A DNA stretch of 36,821 nucleotides from Ruminococcus sp. Lineage in GTDB: Bacteria; Bacillota; Clostridia; Oscillospirales; Ruminococcaceae. This document shows, piece by piece, positions 1 through 6,511 of this stretch. The notes beneath the pieces are model-generated. The model had not been told where the DNA came from. It did no database searches and saw only the letters and a list, made by a program, of their open reading frames with translations. Numbering within the stretch: position 1 is the first letter of the stretch; each line of letters begins with the position of its first letter. A program made the translations under genes and the position numbers. The stretch spans positions 1-36,821 of the forward strand of contig JAGAJO010000002.1 in NCBI GenBank assembly GCA_017626015.1. The letters are read 5' to 3'.

Positions 1-170
1 AGTATATTGGAAAAATAAAAAATCAGAAAAAATTCAAATCCGTTATATAATTCGTTAGATAAGGTAAAAAAACTGACTTATTTTATCTAACAAGAAAGAG
101 CCAAAAACAACGTATTTACGAAAAATACCGAAGATTGCGTCAAATATAAACGAACGAATCCACAATAGCG
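1..170. other. AT-rich left edge without a gene
   Basis: No convincing coding sequence is seen. The stretch is strongly AT-rich and contains two inverted repeats: 9-nt arms GTTAGATAA (54-62) and TTATCTAAC (83-91) around a 20-nt loop, and a shorter GTATTT/AAATAC pair at 112-117 and 123-128. It abuts the broken end of the tRNA-Leu remnant, so it may be the edge of something inserted or rearranged, but its nature cannot be told from the window. Confidence 0.5.
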
Positions 171-177
171 GAACAGC

Positions 178-219
178 GGATTTTAAGTCCCTTGTGTCTG
201 CCTATTCCACCACAGCGGC
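178..219 (-). pseudogene. tRNA-Leu(TAA) remnant, 5' half only
   Basis: Read on the minus strand from 219, the sequence begins GCCGCTGTGGTGGAAT and continues through a D-arm and an anticodon loop CTTAAAA, which is the normal 5' half of a bacterial tRNA-Leu with anticodon TAA. Resemblance stops just after the anticodon loop (about 178). The anticodon stem then mispairs, and no long variable arm, T-arm (GGTTCRANYCC type), matching acceptor strand or CCA follows. It lies downstream of tRNA-Pro on the same strand, beyond that gene's terminator. I read it as a truncated, non-functional copy; an intact tRNA-Leu(TAA) must exist elsewhere. Confidence 0.7.
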
Positions 220-231
220 GAAAATGAAAAA

Positions 232-250
232 GCCCCTCAAAAAGAGGGGC
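232..250 (-). terminator. Intrinsic terminator of tRNA-Pro
   Basis: On the minus strand a perfect 7-bp stem GCCCCTC/GAGGGGC with a 5-nt loop is followed directly by a T run (231-227). It lies 10 nt beyond the CCA end of tRNA-Pro, as expected for a single-gene tRNA transcript. Confidence 0.88.
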
Positions 251-260
251 AAAATCTGTC

Positions 261-336
261 TGGTCGGAGTGACGGGACTTGAACCCACGGCCTCTACCAC
301 CCCAAGGTAGCGCGCTACCACCTGCGCCACACCCCG
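261..336 (-). tRNA. tRNA-Pro (anticodon GGG)
   Basis: The 76-nt minus-strand sequence folds into a complete cloverleaf. The acceptor pairs CGGGGTG with CACTCCG (one G-T pair), there is a D-arm, a CTACC/GGTAG anticodon stem around the loop TTGGGGT (anticodon GGG, reading CCC and CCU proline codons), a T-arm with loop TTCAAGT, and an encoded CCA end. It has its own promoter upstream and terminator downstream, so it is probably transcribed alone. Confidence 0.95.
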
Positions 337-347
337 ATGACTTATAT

Positions 348-376
348 ATTATATCACAATTAAGCGGGCTTGTCAA
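348..376 (-). promoter_or_regulatory. Consensus sigma-A promoter for tRNA-Pro
   Basis: On the minus strand the -35 TTGACA (376-371) and -10 TATAAT (353-348) both match consensus exactly with a 17-bp spacer. The predicted start is a few bases before the tRNA 5' end at 336. Three T runs on the plus strand (381-386, 390-396, 401-406), spaced about 10 bp apart, lie just upstream and look like an UP element. Confidence 0.93.
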
Positions 377-439
377 TACCTTTTTTGAATTTTTTTAAGC
401 TTTTTTCTGCGAATATTTGTCAAAGTACATTGAAAATTA

Positions 440-468
440 TTGACTTATGCAAGATAATGTAGTATAAT
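440..468 (+). promoter_or_regulatory. Sigma-A promoter for the Na+/Ca2+ exchanger gene
   Basis: -35 TTGACT (440-445) and -10 TATAAT (463-468) with a 17-bp spacer lie 36 nt before the start codon at 504. The promoter diverges from that of tRNA-Pro. Confidence 0.88.
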
Positions 469-503
469 CTTAATGATCGATACTTTGAAAGGATATATTT
501 TAT

Positions 504-1472
504 ATGAAGATCATACTGGAAATAATTCTGCTGGCAGTAGGATTTGTCTGCCTTATAAAAGGCGCAGATTTTTTCGTCGACGGTGCGTCCGCTCTTGCAA
601 AAAAAATGAAGATCCCTTCGCTTATCATTGGTCTTACTATAGTTGCTATGGGTACCAGCGCTCCGGAACTTGCCGTAAGCATATCTTCTGCGGCAAAAGG
701 CTCAAATGCAATGGCGGTAAGCAACGTTATCGGCTCAAACCTGTTTAATCTGCTTATGGTGCTGGGTATCTGTGCCGCAATAATGCCTATAGTCGTAACG
801 AAGGAGGTCCTCAGGAGAGATTATCCGGTTTCTATTGCGGCGTCTGTACTTTTCATTTTATTTATTCTGGACGGCGTTCTTTCACGCACGGAGGCCGCTG
901 TGCTTTTCTTATGCCTTATAGCCTATATGATTGTCACGATAATTAACGCAAAGAAAAATAAAATCGCTGACGAGGAAAACGATCAGAGCTTTTCGCCGAT
1001 AAAGTGTGCGTTTTTTCTTATCGGCGGTATCTTGGCGATCGTTCTGGGCGGAAACCTCGTTGTGGACAACGCAAAAGCTATCGCAATTGCCGCAGGCATG
1101 AGCGAAACGCTTGTAGGACTCACAATATGCGCAGTCGGAACCAGTCTGCCGGAGCTGGTCACATCTATGACCGCTTCCAAAAAGGGTGAAAACGACATGG
1201 CTGTGGGAAATGTCGTAGGCTCCAACATATTTAATATTTTCTGTATTCTGGGAATTTCCGGAATTATCTCGCCCATTGATCTGAAAGCCTCCGGTGACGG
1301 GTCTGAAGTCAGTGCGCTTATGGACGGCGCAATACTGTTCGCCGTAAGTATAATCGCTCTTATATTGTGTATCAAAGGAAAAAAACTGTCACGCTCTGAC
1401 GGAATACTTATGTCGCTTATATATCTGGCATACATGGCGTTCATTGTTGCCAGAAACTACATTACACTGTAA
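504..1472 (+). CDS. Calcium/sodium antiporter, CaCA family (YrbG type)
   Basis: This 322-residue integral membrane protein probably exchanges Ca2+ for Na+ or H+ across the cytoplasmic membrane. It shows the inverted duplication of the CaCA superfamily: the signature GTSAPELAVS at residues 50-59 recurs as GTSLPELVTS at 212-221, each followed by a GN/SN-V-GSN-FN ion-binding segment (about 74-82 and 235-243). The Glu in each PEL motif is the expected cation ligand. About ten hydrophobic segments surround a hydrophilic loop near 148-165. Length matches bacterial YrbG-like proteins. The start at 504 follows an AAAGGA ribosome site and a strong promoter. The gene is monocistronic, bounded by a terminator at 1492-1536. 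The exact substrate cannot be fixed from sequence. Confidence 0.93.
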   Translation: MKIILEIILLAVGFVCLIKGADFFVDGASALAKKMKIPSLIIGLTIVAMGTSAPELAVSISSAAKGSNAMAVSNVIGSNLFNLLMVLGICAAIMPIVVTKEVLRRDYPVSIAASVLFILFILDGVLSRTEAAVLFLCLIAYMIVTIINAKKNKIADEENDQSFSPIKCAFFLIGGILAIVLGGNLVVDNAKAIAIAAGMSETLVGLTICAVGTSLPELVTSMTASKKGENDMAVGNVVGSNIFNIFCILGISGIISPIDLKASGDGSEVSALMDGAILFAVSIIALILCIKGKKLSRSDGILMSLIYLAYMAFIVARNYITL

Positions 1473-1481
1473 CCGGTCGTA

Positions 1482-1511
1482 TTAACAAAATATCCCCTTT
1501 GCGAGTATAAT
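1482..1511 (+). promoter_or_regulatory. Promoter of the MecA-like gene, inside a terminator
   Basis: -35 TTAACA (1482-1487) and -10 TATAAT (1506-1511) are separated by 18 bp. The -10 lies in the loop of the preceding terminator hairpin. Transcription would start near 1518, which rules out the ATG at 1517 as start codon of the next gene. Confidence 0.7.
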
Positions 1512-1536
1512 GAATTATGCTGCTCGCAGGGGGGAT
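1492..1536 (+). terminator. Intrinsic terminator after the exchanger gene
   Basis: A stem of about 14 bp (two G-T pairs) pairs 1492-1505 with 1523-1536 around a 17-nt loop and is followed by further T residues to 1542. Its 3' arm carries the G-rich ribosome site of the next gene, and its loop carries the next -10 box. Confidence 0.82.
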
Positions 1537-1540
1537 TTTT

Positions 1541-2077
1541 TTGAAAATTTCTAAAGACAACGGCTCCGTGAAGATCTCGCTGGACACCCGGGAACTTGAT
1601 TATCTGGGTCTGGATTTTTCTGATTTCAGCGACGCATCGCCATCTGCAAAAATTTTTCTGGCAGGAGTAATTTCCATGCTAAAAAGGCTTGATTACGCCG
1701 ATCTTGGTACAAATATCTCCATTAAGGTAACACGCACTGAAAATTCTCTCATGATCTACCTTACTCCCGAAAAAGGATCTGCCGAAAAAAAGGAAGCGTA
1801 TACATATGCGCTGTATTCCTTCAGCTCGCCTGAACCTCTTATCACATTCTGTAAGGAAAATCTCAAAAAATATATCGACAGGATAACCGTCTGCGAGCTG
1901 TATCAAAAAGACGGAATATACCTGCTGAGAATAAAATTCCGTTATGCAAACTCCACATTTTTATCAAAAAAAGACCTGAAAGCAGGCGCAGTCACAGGAG
2001 AGCTTCCCTACGCAAGAGCTGCCGAATACGCCGATCTGATATCGTCAAATCCGCTGAAAAAAATACTGGAGCTGTGA
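1541..2077 (+). CDS. MecA-like adaptor protein
   Basis: The predicted 178-residue product resembles MecA/YpbH adaptors, which bind substrates and help load them onto the ClpC AAA+ unfoldase. The N-terminus (MKISKDNGSVKISL) has the short beta start typical of MecA. The C-terminal half (LYSF..., then an LY...GIYLLRIKF strand and a final ELPYARAAEYADLI segment) matches the layout of the ClpC-binding domain. The acidic linker is much shorter than in Bacillus MecA (about 218 residues). I choose the TTG at 1541: it is preceded by AGGGGGG at a good distance, while the upstream ATG at 1517 lies at or before the predicted transcript start. It converges with rpe, five bases apart. The assignment rests on remote similarity. 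Confidence 0.62.
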   Translation: MKISKDNGSVKISLDTRELDYLGLDFSDFSDASPSAKIFLAGVISMLKRLDYADLGTNISIKVTRTENSLMIYLTPEKGSAEKKEAYTYALYSFSSPEPLITFCKENLKKYIDRITVCELYQKDGIYLLRIKFRYANSTFLSKKDLKAGAVTGELPYARAAEYADLISSNPLKKILEL

Positions 2078-2082
2078 CCGTA

Positions 2083-2727
2083 TCATCTCAAAGACGCTAC
2101 GGCTTCACGCTTATTCTCAGAGCCGAACACATAAGAACCCGAAACAAGCACGTTCGCCCCTGCGCTGCGGCAGATCTCCGCCGTCCTGACGTTTATCCCT
2201 CCGTCTACCTGAAGAAAAATATCTCTGCCCGTGCCGTCAATAAGATATCTTATCTCGCTCACCTTCTCCAGAGTCTCCGGGAGAAATACCTGACCGCCAA
2301 AACCGGGATTTACCGTCATGACCAATATCAGCTCCACACTGCCGAGATACGGCTTGACCGCCTCCACAGGCGTCTGAGGTCTTATGGAGATACCTGCCTT
2401 TAATCCCCGTGAATGTATCTTATCAATAACCGCCATGGGATCCTTAGCAGCCTCAAGATGAAAGGTTATGAGATCAGAGCCGAGATCGGCGTAATTATCG
2501 ATATATCTTATAGGATCTACTATCATAAGGTGGGTATCTATCGGCACACTTATGAGCTTTTTAATGCTTTTCAGCAGAGGTTCGCCAAAACTGATATTAC
2601 GGACGAAAACGCCGTCCATGACATCATAATGAATCCAATCTACGCCTGCGTCCTGCACATCCTTTATATCTTCAGCGATCCTGGAAAGATCGCAGCCAAG
2701 CAGCGACGCCGAAATTACAGTATCCAT
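2083..2727 (-). CDS. rpe: Ribulose-phosphate 3-epimerase
   Basis: This cytosolic TIM-barrel enzyme interconverts ribulose 5-phosphate and xylulose 5-phosphate in the pentose phosphate pathway. The 214-residue product shows the family motifs: SASLLGCD near the start, HYDVMDGVFV with metal and catalytic residues H33, D35 and D38, DTHLMI with H66, the MTVNPGFGGQ phosphate-binding loop, and VDGGIN carrying the second catalytic Asp. The start at 2727 is chosen because GGAGGA lies seven bases upstream. A longer reading frame to 2766 would begin inside the -10 box of the promoter at 2766-2794. It is transcribed from that promoter and converges with the MecA-like gene. Confidence 0.96.
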   Translation of the reverse strand: MDTVISASLLGCDLSRIAEDIKDVQDAGVDWIHYDVMDGVFVRNISFGEPLLKSIKKLISVPIDTHLMIVDPIRYIDNYADLGSDLITFHLEAAKDPMAVIDKIHSRGLKAGISIRPQTPVEAVKPYLGSVELILVMTVNPGFGGQVFLPETLEKVSEIRYLIDGTGRDIFLQVDGGINVRTAEICRSAGANVLVSGSYVFGSENKREAVASLR

Positions 2728-2765
2728 GCCAATCCTCCAAATCAATTTGCAATTTGCTATGATCA

Positions 2766-2794
2766 ATTATAAATCATTATCCTTCCGATGTCAA
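2766..2794 (-). promoter_or_regulatory. Consensus sigma-A promoter for rpe
   Basis: Minus-strand TTGACA (2794-2789) and TATAAT (2771-2766) with a 17-bp spacer, both exact consensus. It lies between the stop codon of yfbR and the start of rpe, giving a short leader of about 30 nt. Confidence 0.9.
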
Positions 2795-2800
2795 GCACAG

Positions 2801-3385
2801 CTACGCCTGCTCATCAAGAGTAAGATAATATGCGGGAATAAACTCGTCAAGAAATACATCTACCTCCGGCAGCCCCATTTTTCTGACGTTTTCCAGAGTG
2901 CTTTTCTCAGCGGAAGCAAAATCCGAATTTCCCATTTTTCGCTCCTCGATGCATTTTATCAGCGCTGAAAGCTTATCTGCGCCTTTTACGATCTTCCACA
3001 GCTCTTTTTCCTCCTCAGTCGGAGAAAAAAGCGGTTCATAATACTCTCTCAGATCGTCGGGAAGATAAGATAGCAGCGTTTTTTCGGCTTTTTTTTCTAT
3101 TTCGTCATAGGCTCCCTTTATCTCCCTGCTGTAATACTTTATCGGTGTCGGCAGGTCACCGGTAATTATCTCCGTCGTATCGTGATACATAGCCAGCAAA
3201 GCGCATCTTTCCGGATCAACATTACCTCCGAAACGCTTATTTCTGATGAGAGCCAGCGCATGAGCTATAAATGCCACCTCCAGCGAATGCTCACTTATGT
3301 TCTCGTTTATGGTGTTTCTCATTAACGACCAGCGGTTTATATATTTCATTCTGGAAATAACTGCAAAGAACTTACTTTGTTTCAT
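2801..3385 (-). CDS. yfbR: 5'-deoxynucleotidase, YfbR type (HD domain)
   Basis: The 194-residue protein is a close match to Escherichia coli YfbR, which removes phosphate from deoxyribonucleoside 5'-monophosphates and helps balance dNTP pools. The opening (MKQSKFFAVISRMKYINRW) and the MRN...ENISEHSLEVA segment are almost those of the E. coli protein as I recall it. The HD metal ligands fall at H33, H68, D69 and D137, with R18, W19 and E72 of the active site also present. Length equals the family's. The start at 3385 has a GAGGT ribosome site. The gene sits behind the oadB terminator; no separate promoter was found, so it may depend on read-through. Such similarity to a proteobacterial protein raises the possibility of ancient transfer. 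Confidence 0.93.
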   Translation of the reverse strand: MKQSKFFAVISRMKYINRWSLMRNTINENISEHSLEVAFIAHALALIRNKRFGGNVDPERCALLAMYHDTTEIITGDLPTPIKYYSREIKGAYDEIEKKAEKTLLSYLPDDLREYYEPLFSPTEEEKELWKIVKGADKLSALIKCIEERKMGNSDFASAEKSTLENVRKMGLPEVDVFLDEFIPAYYLTLDEQA

Positions 3386-3403
3386 CTTTTACCTCATACA
3401 AAA

Positions 3404-3427
3404 GGCGGATATGAAAGCATATCCGCC
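3404..3427 (-). terminator. Terminator after oadB
   Basis: A perfect 10-bp stem GGCGGATATG/CATATCCGCC with a 4-nt loop is followed on the minus strand by TTTTGT. It lies 12 nt after the oadB stop codon and before yfbR, so yfbR would need read-through or its own promoter. Confidence 0.85.
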
Positions 3428-3439
3428 AGAATAAAATTT

Positions 3440-4681
3440 TTACTTGACGATCGCAAGAAGAACTCCGGCAGCAACGGCAGAACCGATTACACCGGCAACA
3501 TTCGGTCCCATAGCGTGCATCAGAAGATAATTGGTAGGAACCTCCTCCTGACCGACCTTCTGAGAGATACGGGCAGCCATTGGCACGGCGGAAACTCCGG
3601 CAGAACCGATAAGCGGATTGACCTTTCCTTTGGTAAGGACATACATGAGCTTTCCGAGCAAAACTCCGCAGGCGGTTCCCAGAGAGAATGCAACTACGCC
3701 GAGTACCATGACCTTTGCAAAGTCGATACTGAGGACCTTATCCGCCTGAGTTGTAGCTCCCACAGAAACTCCCAGGAAGATCGTTATAATGTTCATCAGC
3801 TCGTTCTGTGCGGTTTTGACAAGTCTGTCGCAGACTCCGCTCTCTTTAAGGAGATTACCGAACATAAGCATACCGACCAGAGGAGCTGCCGACGGGATCA
3901 TAAGCGCAATGATAAGCGTGACCAGTACAGGGAAAATAAGCTTCTCAAGACGTGAGACCTGCCTGAGCTGACCCATGACAACGGAACGTTCCTTTTTAGT
4001 GGTGAGCAGCTTCATTATAGGCGGCTGAATGATAGGCACCAAAGCCATGTATGTATATGCTGCAAGAGCGATCGTTCCTACGTTATTGCTGCTGTTTACC
4101 GTAAGAAGCTTGGAAGACACATAGATCGAGGTAGGTCCGTCCGCTCCTCCGATAATTGCGATAGACGCACAGTCTGCGGCGCTCAGTCCCATAACAGCTG
4201 CGCCGATAAACGTAAAGAAAATTCCTCCCTGTGCGGCAGCGCCCATTAAAAAGCTTCTGGGGCTGGCGATCAGCGGACCGAAATCAGTCATAGCGCCGAT
4301 ACCGAGGAAAATCAGCGGAGGATAGATCTGGAGCTTAACGCCCATATACAAAATATCCAGCAGGCCTCCGTGCTGCAATATTTGCTGATAATCTATGTAA
4401 TGATCGTTGACCGTTCCGGATACCTCTTTAACTCCCTCCATATAGTTCCAGTAATCGGGATGATAAAGTCCTGCACCTGGAAGGTTCGTCAGAAGCATAC
4501 CAAATGATATTGGAAGCAGCAGCAGCGGCTCAAAGCCCTTTGCTATGGCAAGATACATGAACAAAAACGATACAAGTATCATTACTATACTTTTCCAACC
4601 GCCGTCAACAAAAAATCCTGCAAATCCGGACTCGTTTATCAGGGCAGTCATTGTATCCAAAAACGAATTGATGATTGACAT
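3440..4681 (-). CDS. oadB: Sodium-translocating decarboxylase, beta subunit
   Basis: This 413-residue polytopic membrane protein is the beta subunit of a biotin-dependent, Na+-pumping decarboxylase (oxaloacetate, methylmalonyl-CoA or glutaconyl-CoA type). It couples carboxybiotin decarboxylation to Na+ export. Characteristic segments are IIGGADGPTSIYVSS, whose Asp is the Na+-binding residue of the family, GSAGVSAVPMAARISQ, and the C-terminal GPNVAGVIGSAVAAGVLL. The gamma-type subunit gene lies 43 nt upstream in the same direction and a terminator follows. No alpha (carboxyltransferase) or biotin-carrier gene is present in the window, so the substrate cannot be assigned; mmdB or gcdB would be equally possible names. 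Confidence 0.92.
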   Translation of the reverse strand: MSIINSFLDTMTALINESGFAGFFVDGGWKSIVMILVSFLFMYLAIAKGFEPLLLLPISFGMLLTNLPGAGLYHPDYWNYMEGVKEVSGTVNDHYIDYQQILQHGGLLDILYMGVKLQIYPPLIFLGIGAMTDFGPLIASPRSFLMGAAAQGGIFFTFIGAAVMGLSAADCASIAIIGGADGPTSIYVSSKLLTVNSSNNVGTIALAAYTYMALVPIIQPPIMKLLTTKKERSVVMGQLRQVSRLEKLIFPVLVTLIIALMIPSAAPLVGMLMFGNLLKESGVCDRLVKTAQNELMNIITIFLGVSVGATTQADKVLSIDFAKVMVLGVVAFSLGTACGVLLGKLMYVLTKGKVNPLIGSAGVSAVPMAARISQKVGQEEVPTNYLLMHAMGPNVAGVIGSAVAAGVLLAIVK

Positions 4682-4724
4682 TTATTAACCACGTTCCTTT
4701 CACGGTAAAATGCAAAGTTTATTG

Positions 4725-5180
4725 TTAAAACGGTCTTGTATTTTCCATAATGCCGGCGGCAGACCATGCCGATCTCTGCGGCTTTGCAGTTTTAACGCTT
4801 TTCAGAACCATTTTCTTTCCTGACGCAGCGCTCATTGCAGAGATCGCCGCCATGATGACTGCAACCGTCTCTCCGTCGATACCGCTCTCTACAACGGGAG
4901 CCTCGGGAACTGCGGGTTTTGCCGGTGCGGGTTCTGCCTTCTTTGCGGCGGAAGCCTCAAGCTTTGCCTTAGCTTTTTCTGCCGATCTCTTGTTTAACGC
5001 TTCAAAAATTTTTCCGTAAACCGTTACGCAAATTATTAGAAGAATAAGTCCTATAAAAACCACGGAAATACCTGTAATGACCACAGATGCGACTGTGCCT
5101 GCGTCGAGATCTGTCCTGTCAGGCGGAATTGTGCTTTTATTTGCCAGCGTCTGCGCTGAATATAACAGTGAATATCCCAT
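4725..5180 (-). CDS. oadG: OadG-family (gamma) subunit of sodium-pump decarboxylase
   Basis: The 151-residue protein fits the OadG/MmdD small-subunit family, which anchors and assembles the decarboxylase and helps bind the alpha subunit. It has one transmembrane helix (about residues 27-52, GISVVFIGLILLIICVTVYGK), then a charged region, an Ala/Pro/Lys-rich linker (about 75-95), and a conserved-looking tail (ETVAVIMAAISAMSAASGKK). The linker resembles those joining biotin-carrier domains, but no AMKM biotinylation motif follows. AAGGAG lies seven bases before the start. It forms an operon with oadB from the promoter at 5226-5254. The tail after about residue 130 looks poorly conserved. Confidence 0.82.
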   Translation of the reverse strand: MGYSLLYSAQTLANKSTIPPDRTDLDAGTVASVVITGISVVFIGLILLIICVTVYGKIFEALNKRSAEKAKAKLEASAAKKAEPAPAKPAVPEAPVVESGIDGETVAVIMAAISAMSAASGKKMVLKSVKTAKPQRSAWSAAGIMENTRPF

Positions 5181-5225
5181 ATAAATACTCCTTACCGATA
5201 ATTTATATAATCAAACTTAAGTATT

Positions 5226-5254
5226 ATTATACACCAATCTGAAAAAAATTACAA
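5226..5254 (-). promoter_or_regulatory. Promoter of oadG-oadB
   Basis: Minus-strand TTGTAA (5254-5249) and TATAAT (5231-5226) with a 17-bp spacer, about 45 nt before the oadG start codon. Confidence 0.75.
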
Positions 5255-5358
5255 GACCTTTTGTCACTTTTTTTTCACAAAATTCCCTGTAGATACCCAC
5301 ATTTTTTTGTTATCATTTATAAAACTTCCGGACAAGGCTGCAGACGGTTGCAAAGCTC

Positions 5359-5386
5359 TTGCATTTTGTCGCTTTTATGATATAAT
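5359..5386 (+). promoter_or_regulatory. Promoter of mscS
   Basis: TTGCAT (5359-5364) and TATAAT (5381-5386) with a 16-bp spacer. The predicted transcript begins near 5393, only a dozen bases before the chosen ATG, which rules out the in-frame upstream ATG at 5307. Confidence 0.75.
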
Positions 5387-5405
5387 ATCCTTTGAGGTGA
5401 ATAAA

Positions 5406-6206
5406 ATGATCGAAAGATTTATAATACGTCTAGAAGATATGCTGCCTAACCTGATCGCTGCGCTGATCATACTGATAGTCGGCTTTTTTGCTACAAGACT
5501 CACGCTGCACATTATGGCTAAGGGACTTAAGCTCAAGCACACCGACACTACGATACACAAATTCCTTATGTCGGTGGTAAGGGTCACTCTTACGGTACTG
5601 ATCGTTGTCATGGCTCTATCGGTGATGAAGGTGCCTATGTCGTCTATAATCGCCGCTATAGGCACTGCGGGACTCGCCATAGGACTTGCCCTTCAGGACA
5701 GTCTTTCAAACGTTGCGGGAGGTTTTATAATTCTGTTTTCCAAGCCCTTCAAATGCGGAGATTATGTGCAGATAGGAGATGAGGAAGGCACCGTTGACGA
5801 AATATCGATACTTTACACAAAACTGCTTACAGTAGAAAATAAGGCTGTATGCATACCAAACGGCAGCGTTTCCAAATCGACTATCGTTAATCTCACATCC
5901 GAGGAAAACAGACGTCTGGAGCTTAAATTTTCCATAAGCTACAACGACGATCACCACAAGGCAATGGAGCTGATAAGAGAAGTGATATCGTCGGAAGAAA
6001 GGATACTTGACAAACCCGACAAACCGCTTATAGCTGTCTGCGAGCATGGGGCAAGCGCAGTTATTATACTTCTCAGGGTATGGGTGCCTACCGAAAGCTA
6101 CTGGGAGATACGGTTCAGATTTCTCGAGGAGGTCAAGGAGAAATTTGATGAGAACGGAGTTACTATTCCCTTCAATCAGCTTGACGTACATTTTGACAAG
6201 CAGTGA
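5406..6206 (+). CDS. mscS: Small-conductance mechanosensitive channel, MscS family
   Basis: The 266-residue product is an MscS-type channel that opens under membrane tension to release solutes on hypo-osmotic shock. The N-terminus carries hydrophobic helices (residues 14-37 and about 52-80). The pore helix shows the Gly/Ala-rich pattern GTAGLAIGLALQDSLSNVAGG, followed by FKCGDYVQIGDEEGTVDEI, the start of the cytoplasmic beta domain, and an alpha/beta C-terminal domain. Length is close to E. coli MscS (286). The start at 5406 has GAGGTG upstream and fits the promoter; the longer frame to 5307 has no support. It is transcribed alone and ends at a bidirectional terminator. Confidence 0.95.
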   Translation: MIERFIIRLEDMLPNLIAALIILIVGFFATRLTLHIMAKGLKLKHTDTTIHKFLMSVVRVTLTVLIVVMALSVMKVPMSSIIAAIGTAGLAIGLALQDSLSNVAGGFIILFSKPFKCGDYVQIGDEEGTVDEISILYTKLLTVENKAVCIPNGSVSKSTIVNLTSEENRRLELKFSISYNDDHHKAMELIREVISSEERILDKPDKPLIAVCEHGASAVIILLRVWVPTESYWEIRFRFLEEVKEKFDENGVTIPFNQLDVHFDKQ

Positions 6207-6210
6207 TAAA

Positions 6211-6241
6211 AATAACGGGCGAACAAGATCCGCCCGTTATT
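6211..6241. terminator. Bidirectional terminator between mscS and the small-gene operon
   Basis: A perfect 10-bp stem AATAACGGGC/GCCCGTTATT with an 11-nt loop has T-rich sequence on both sides. It therefore serves mscS on the plus strand and the converging minus-strand gene ending at 6248. Confidence 0.87.
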
Positions 6242-6247
6242 TTGCTT

Positions 6248-6511
6248 TTATTTCATTTTATCCGCAAGCTTCTGAGAATGCATGAATGCCGTTATCTCTT
6301 CCTGTCCCGCATATTCATCGGACGGCTTTTCGGCATAATAATTCTCCAGCTCCGCCAGCTTTTTGGATATCCGCAAATGTCCGTCCAGCACAAAACGGAT
6401 AGTTTCAGAGCAGCTGCTGCCTGCAAAATCGGCATACGCCTTGCTGTATTCTGCGGCGACTGTCCGCTCTGTCTGCCTTAGTCCCGTGATTATCGCAGCG
6501 TCACTGTTCAT
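6248..6511 (-). CDS. Small helical protein, possibly coat-F-like
   Basis: The 87-residue product has no signal peptide or membrane segment and is predicted mostly helical. The stretch from DAAIITGLRQTERTVAAEY to LRISKKLAELENYYAE resembles the two-helix pattern of CotF-like (spore coat F, ferritin-like) domains, where a TEK/TER-T...Y helix is followed by a DEH-type helix. Similarity is weak and it is shorter than a full coat F protein. The start has GGAGG upstream, located inside the preceding gene, with which it overlaps by 11 nt, so the two are translationally coupled. Function is unknown; a role in sporulation is only a suggestion. Confidence 0.6.
   Translation of the reverse strand: MNSDAAIITGLRQTERTVAAEYSKAYADFAGSSCSETIRFVLDGHLRISKKLAELENYYAEKPSDEYAGQEEITAFMHSQKLADKMK

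Noticed and set aside
1-170. Replication origin or attachment site at the AT-rich left edge
   Set aside because: No DnaA-box cluster was seen, and no matching repeat or integrase lies in the window; inverted repeats alone do not support either call.
2728-2766. Upstream start for rpe
   Set aside because: The ATG at 2766 is inside the -10 box of the rpe promoter, and the ATG at 2727 has a clear ribosome site.
5307-5405. Upstream start for mscS
   Set aside because: The predicted promoter lies between this ATG and the chosen one, and the extra 33 residues are not MscS-like.
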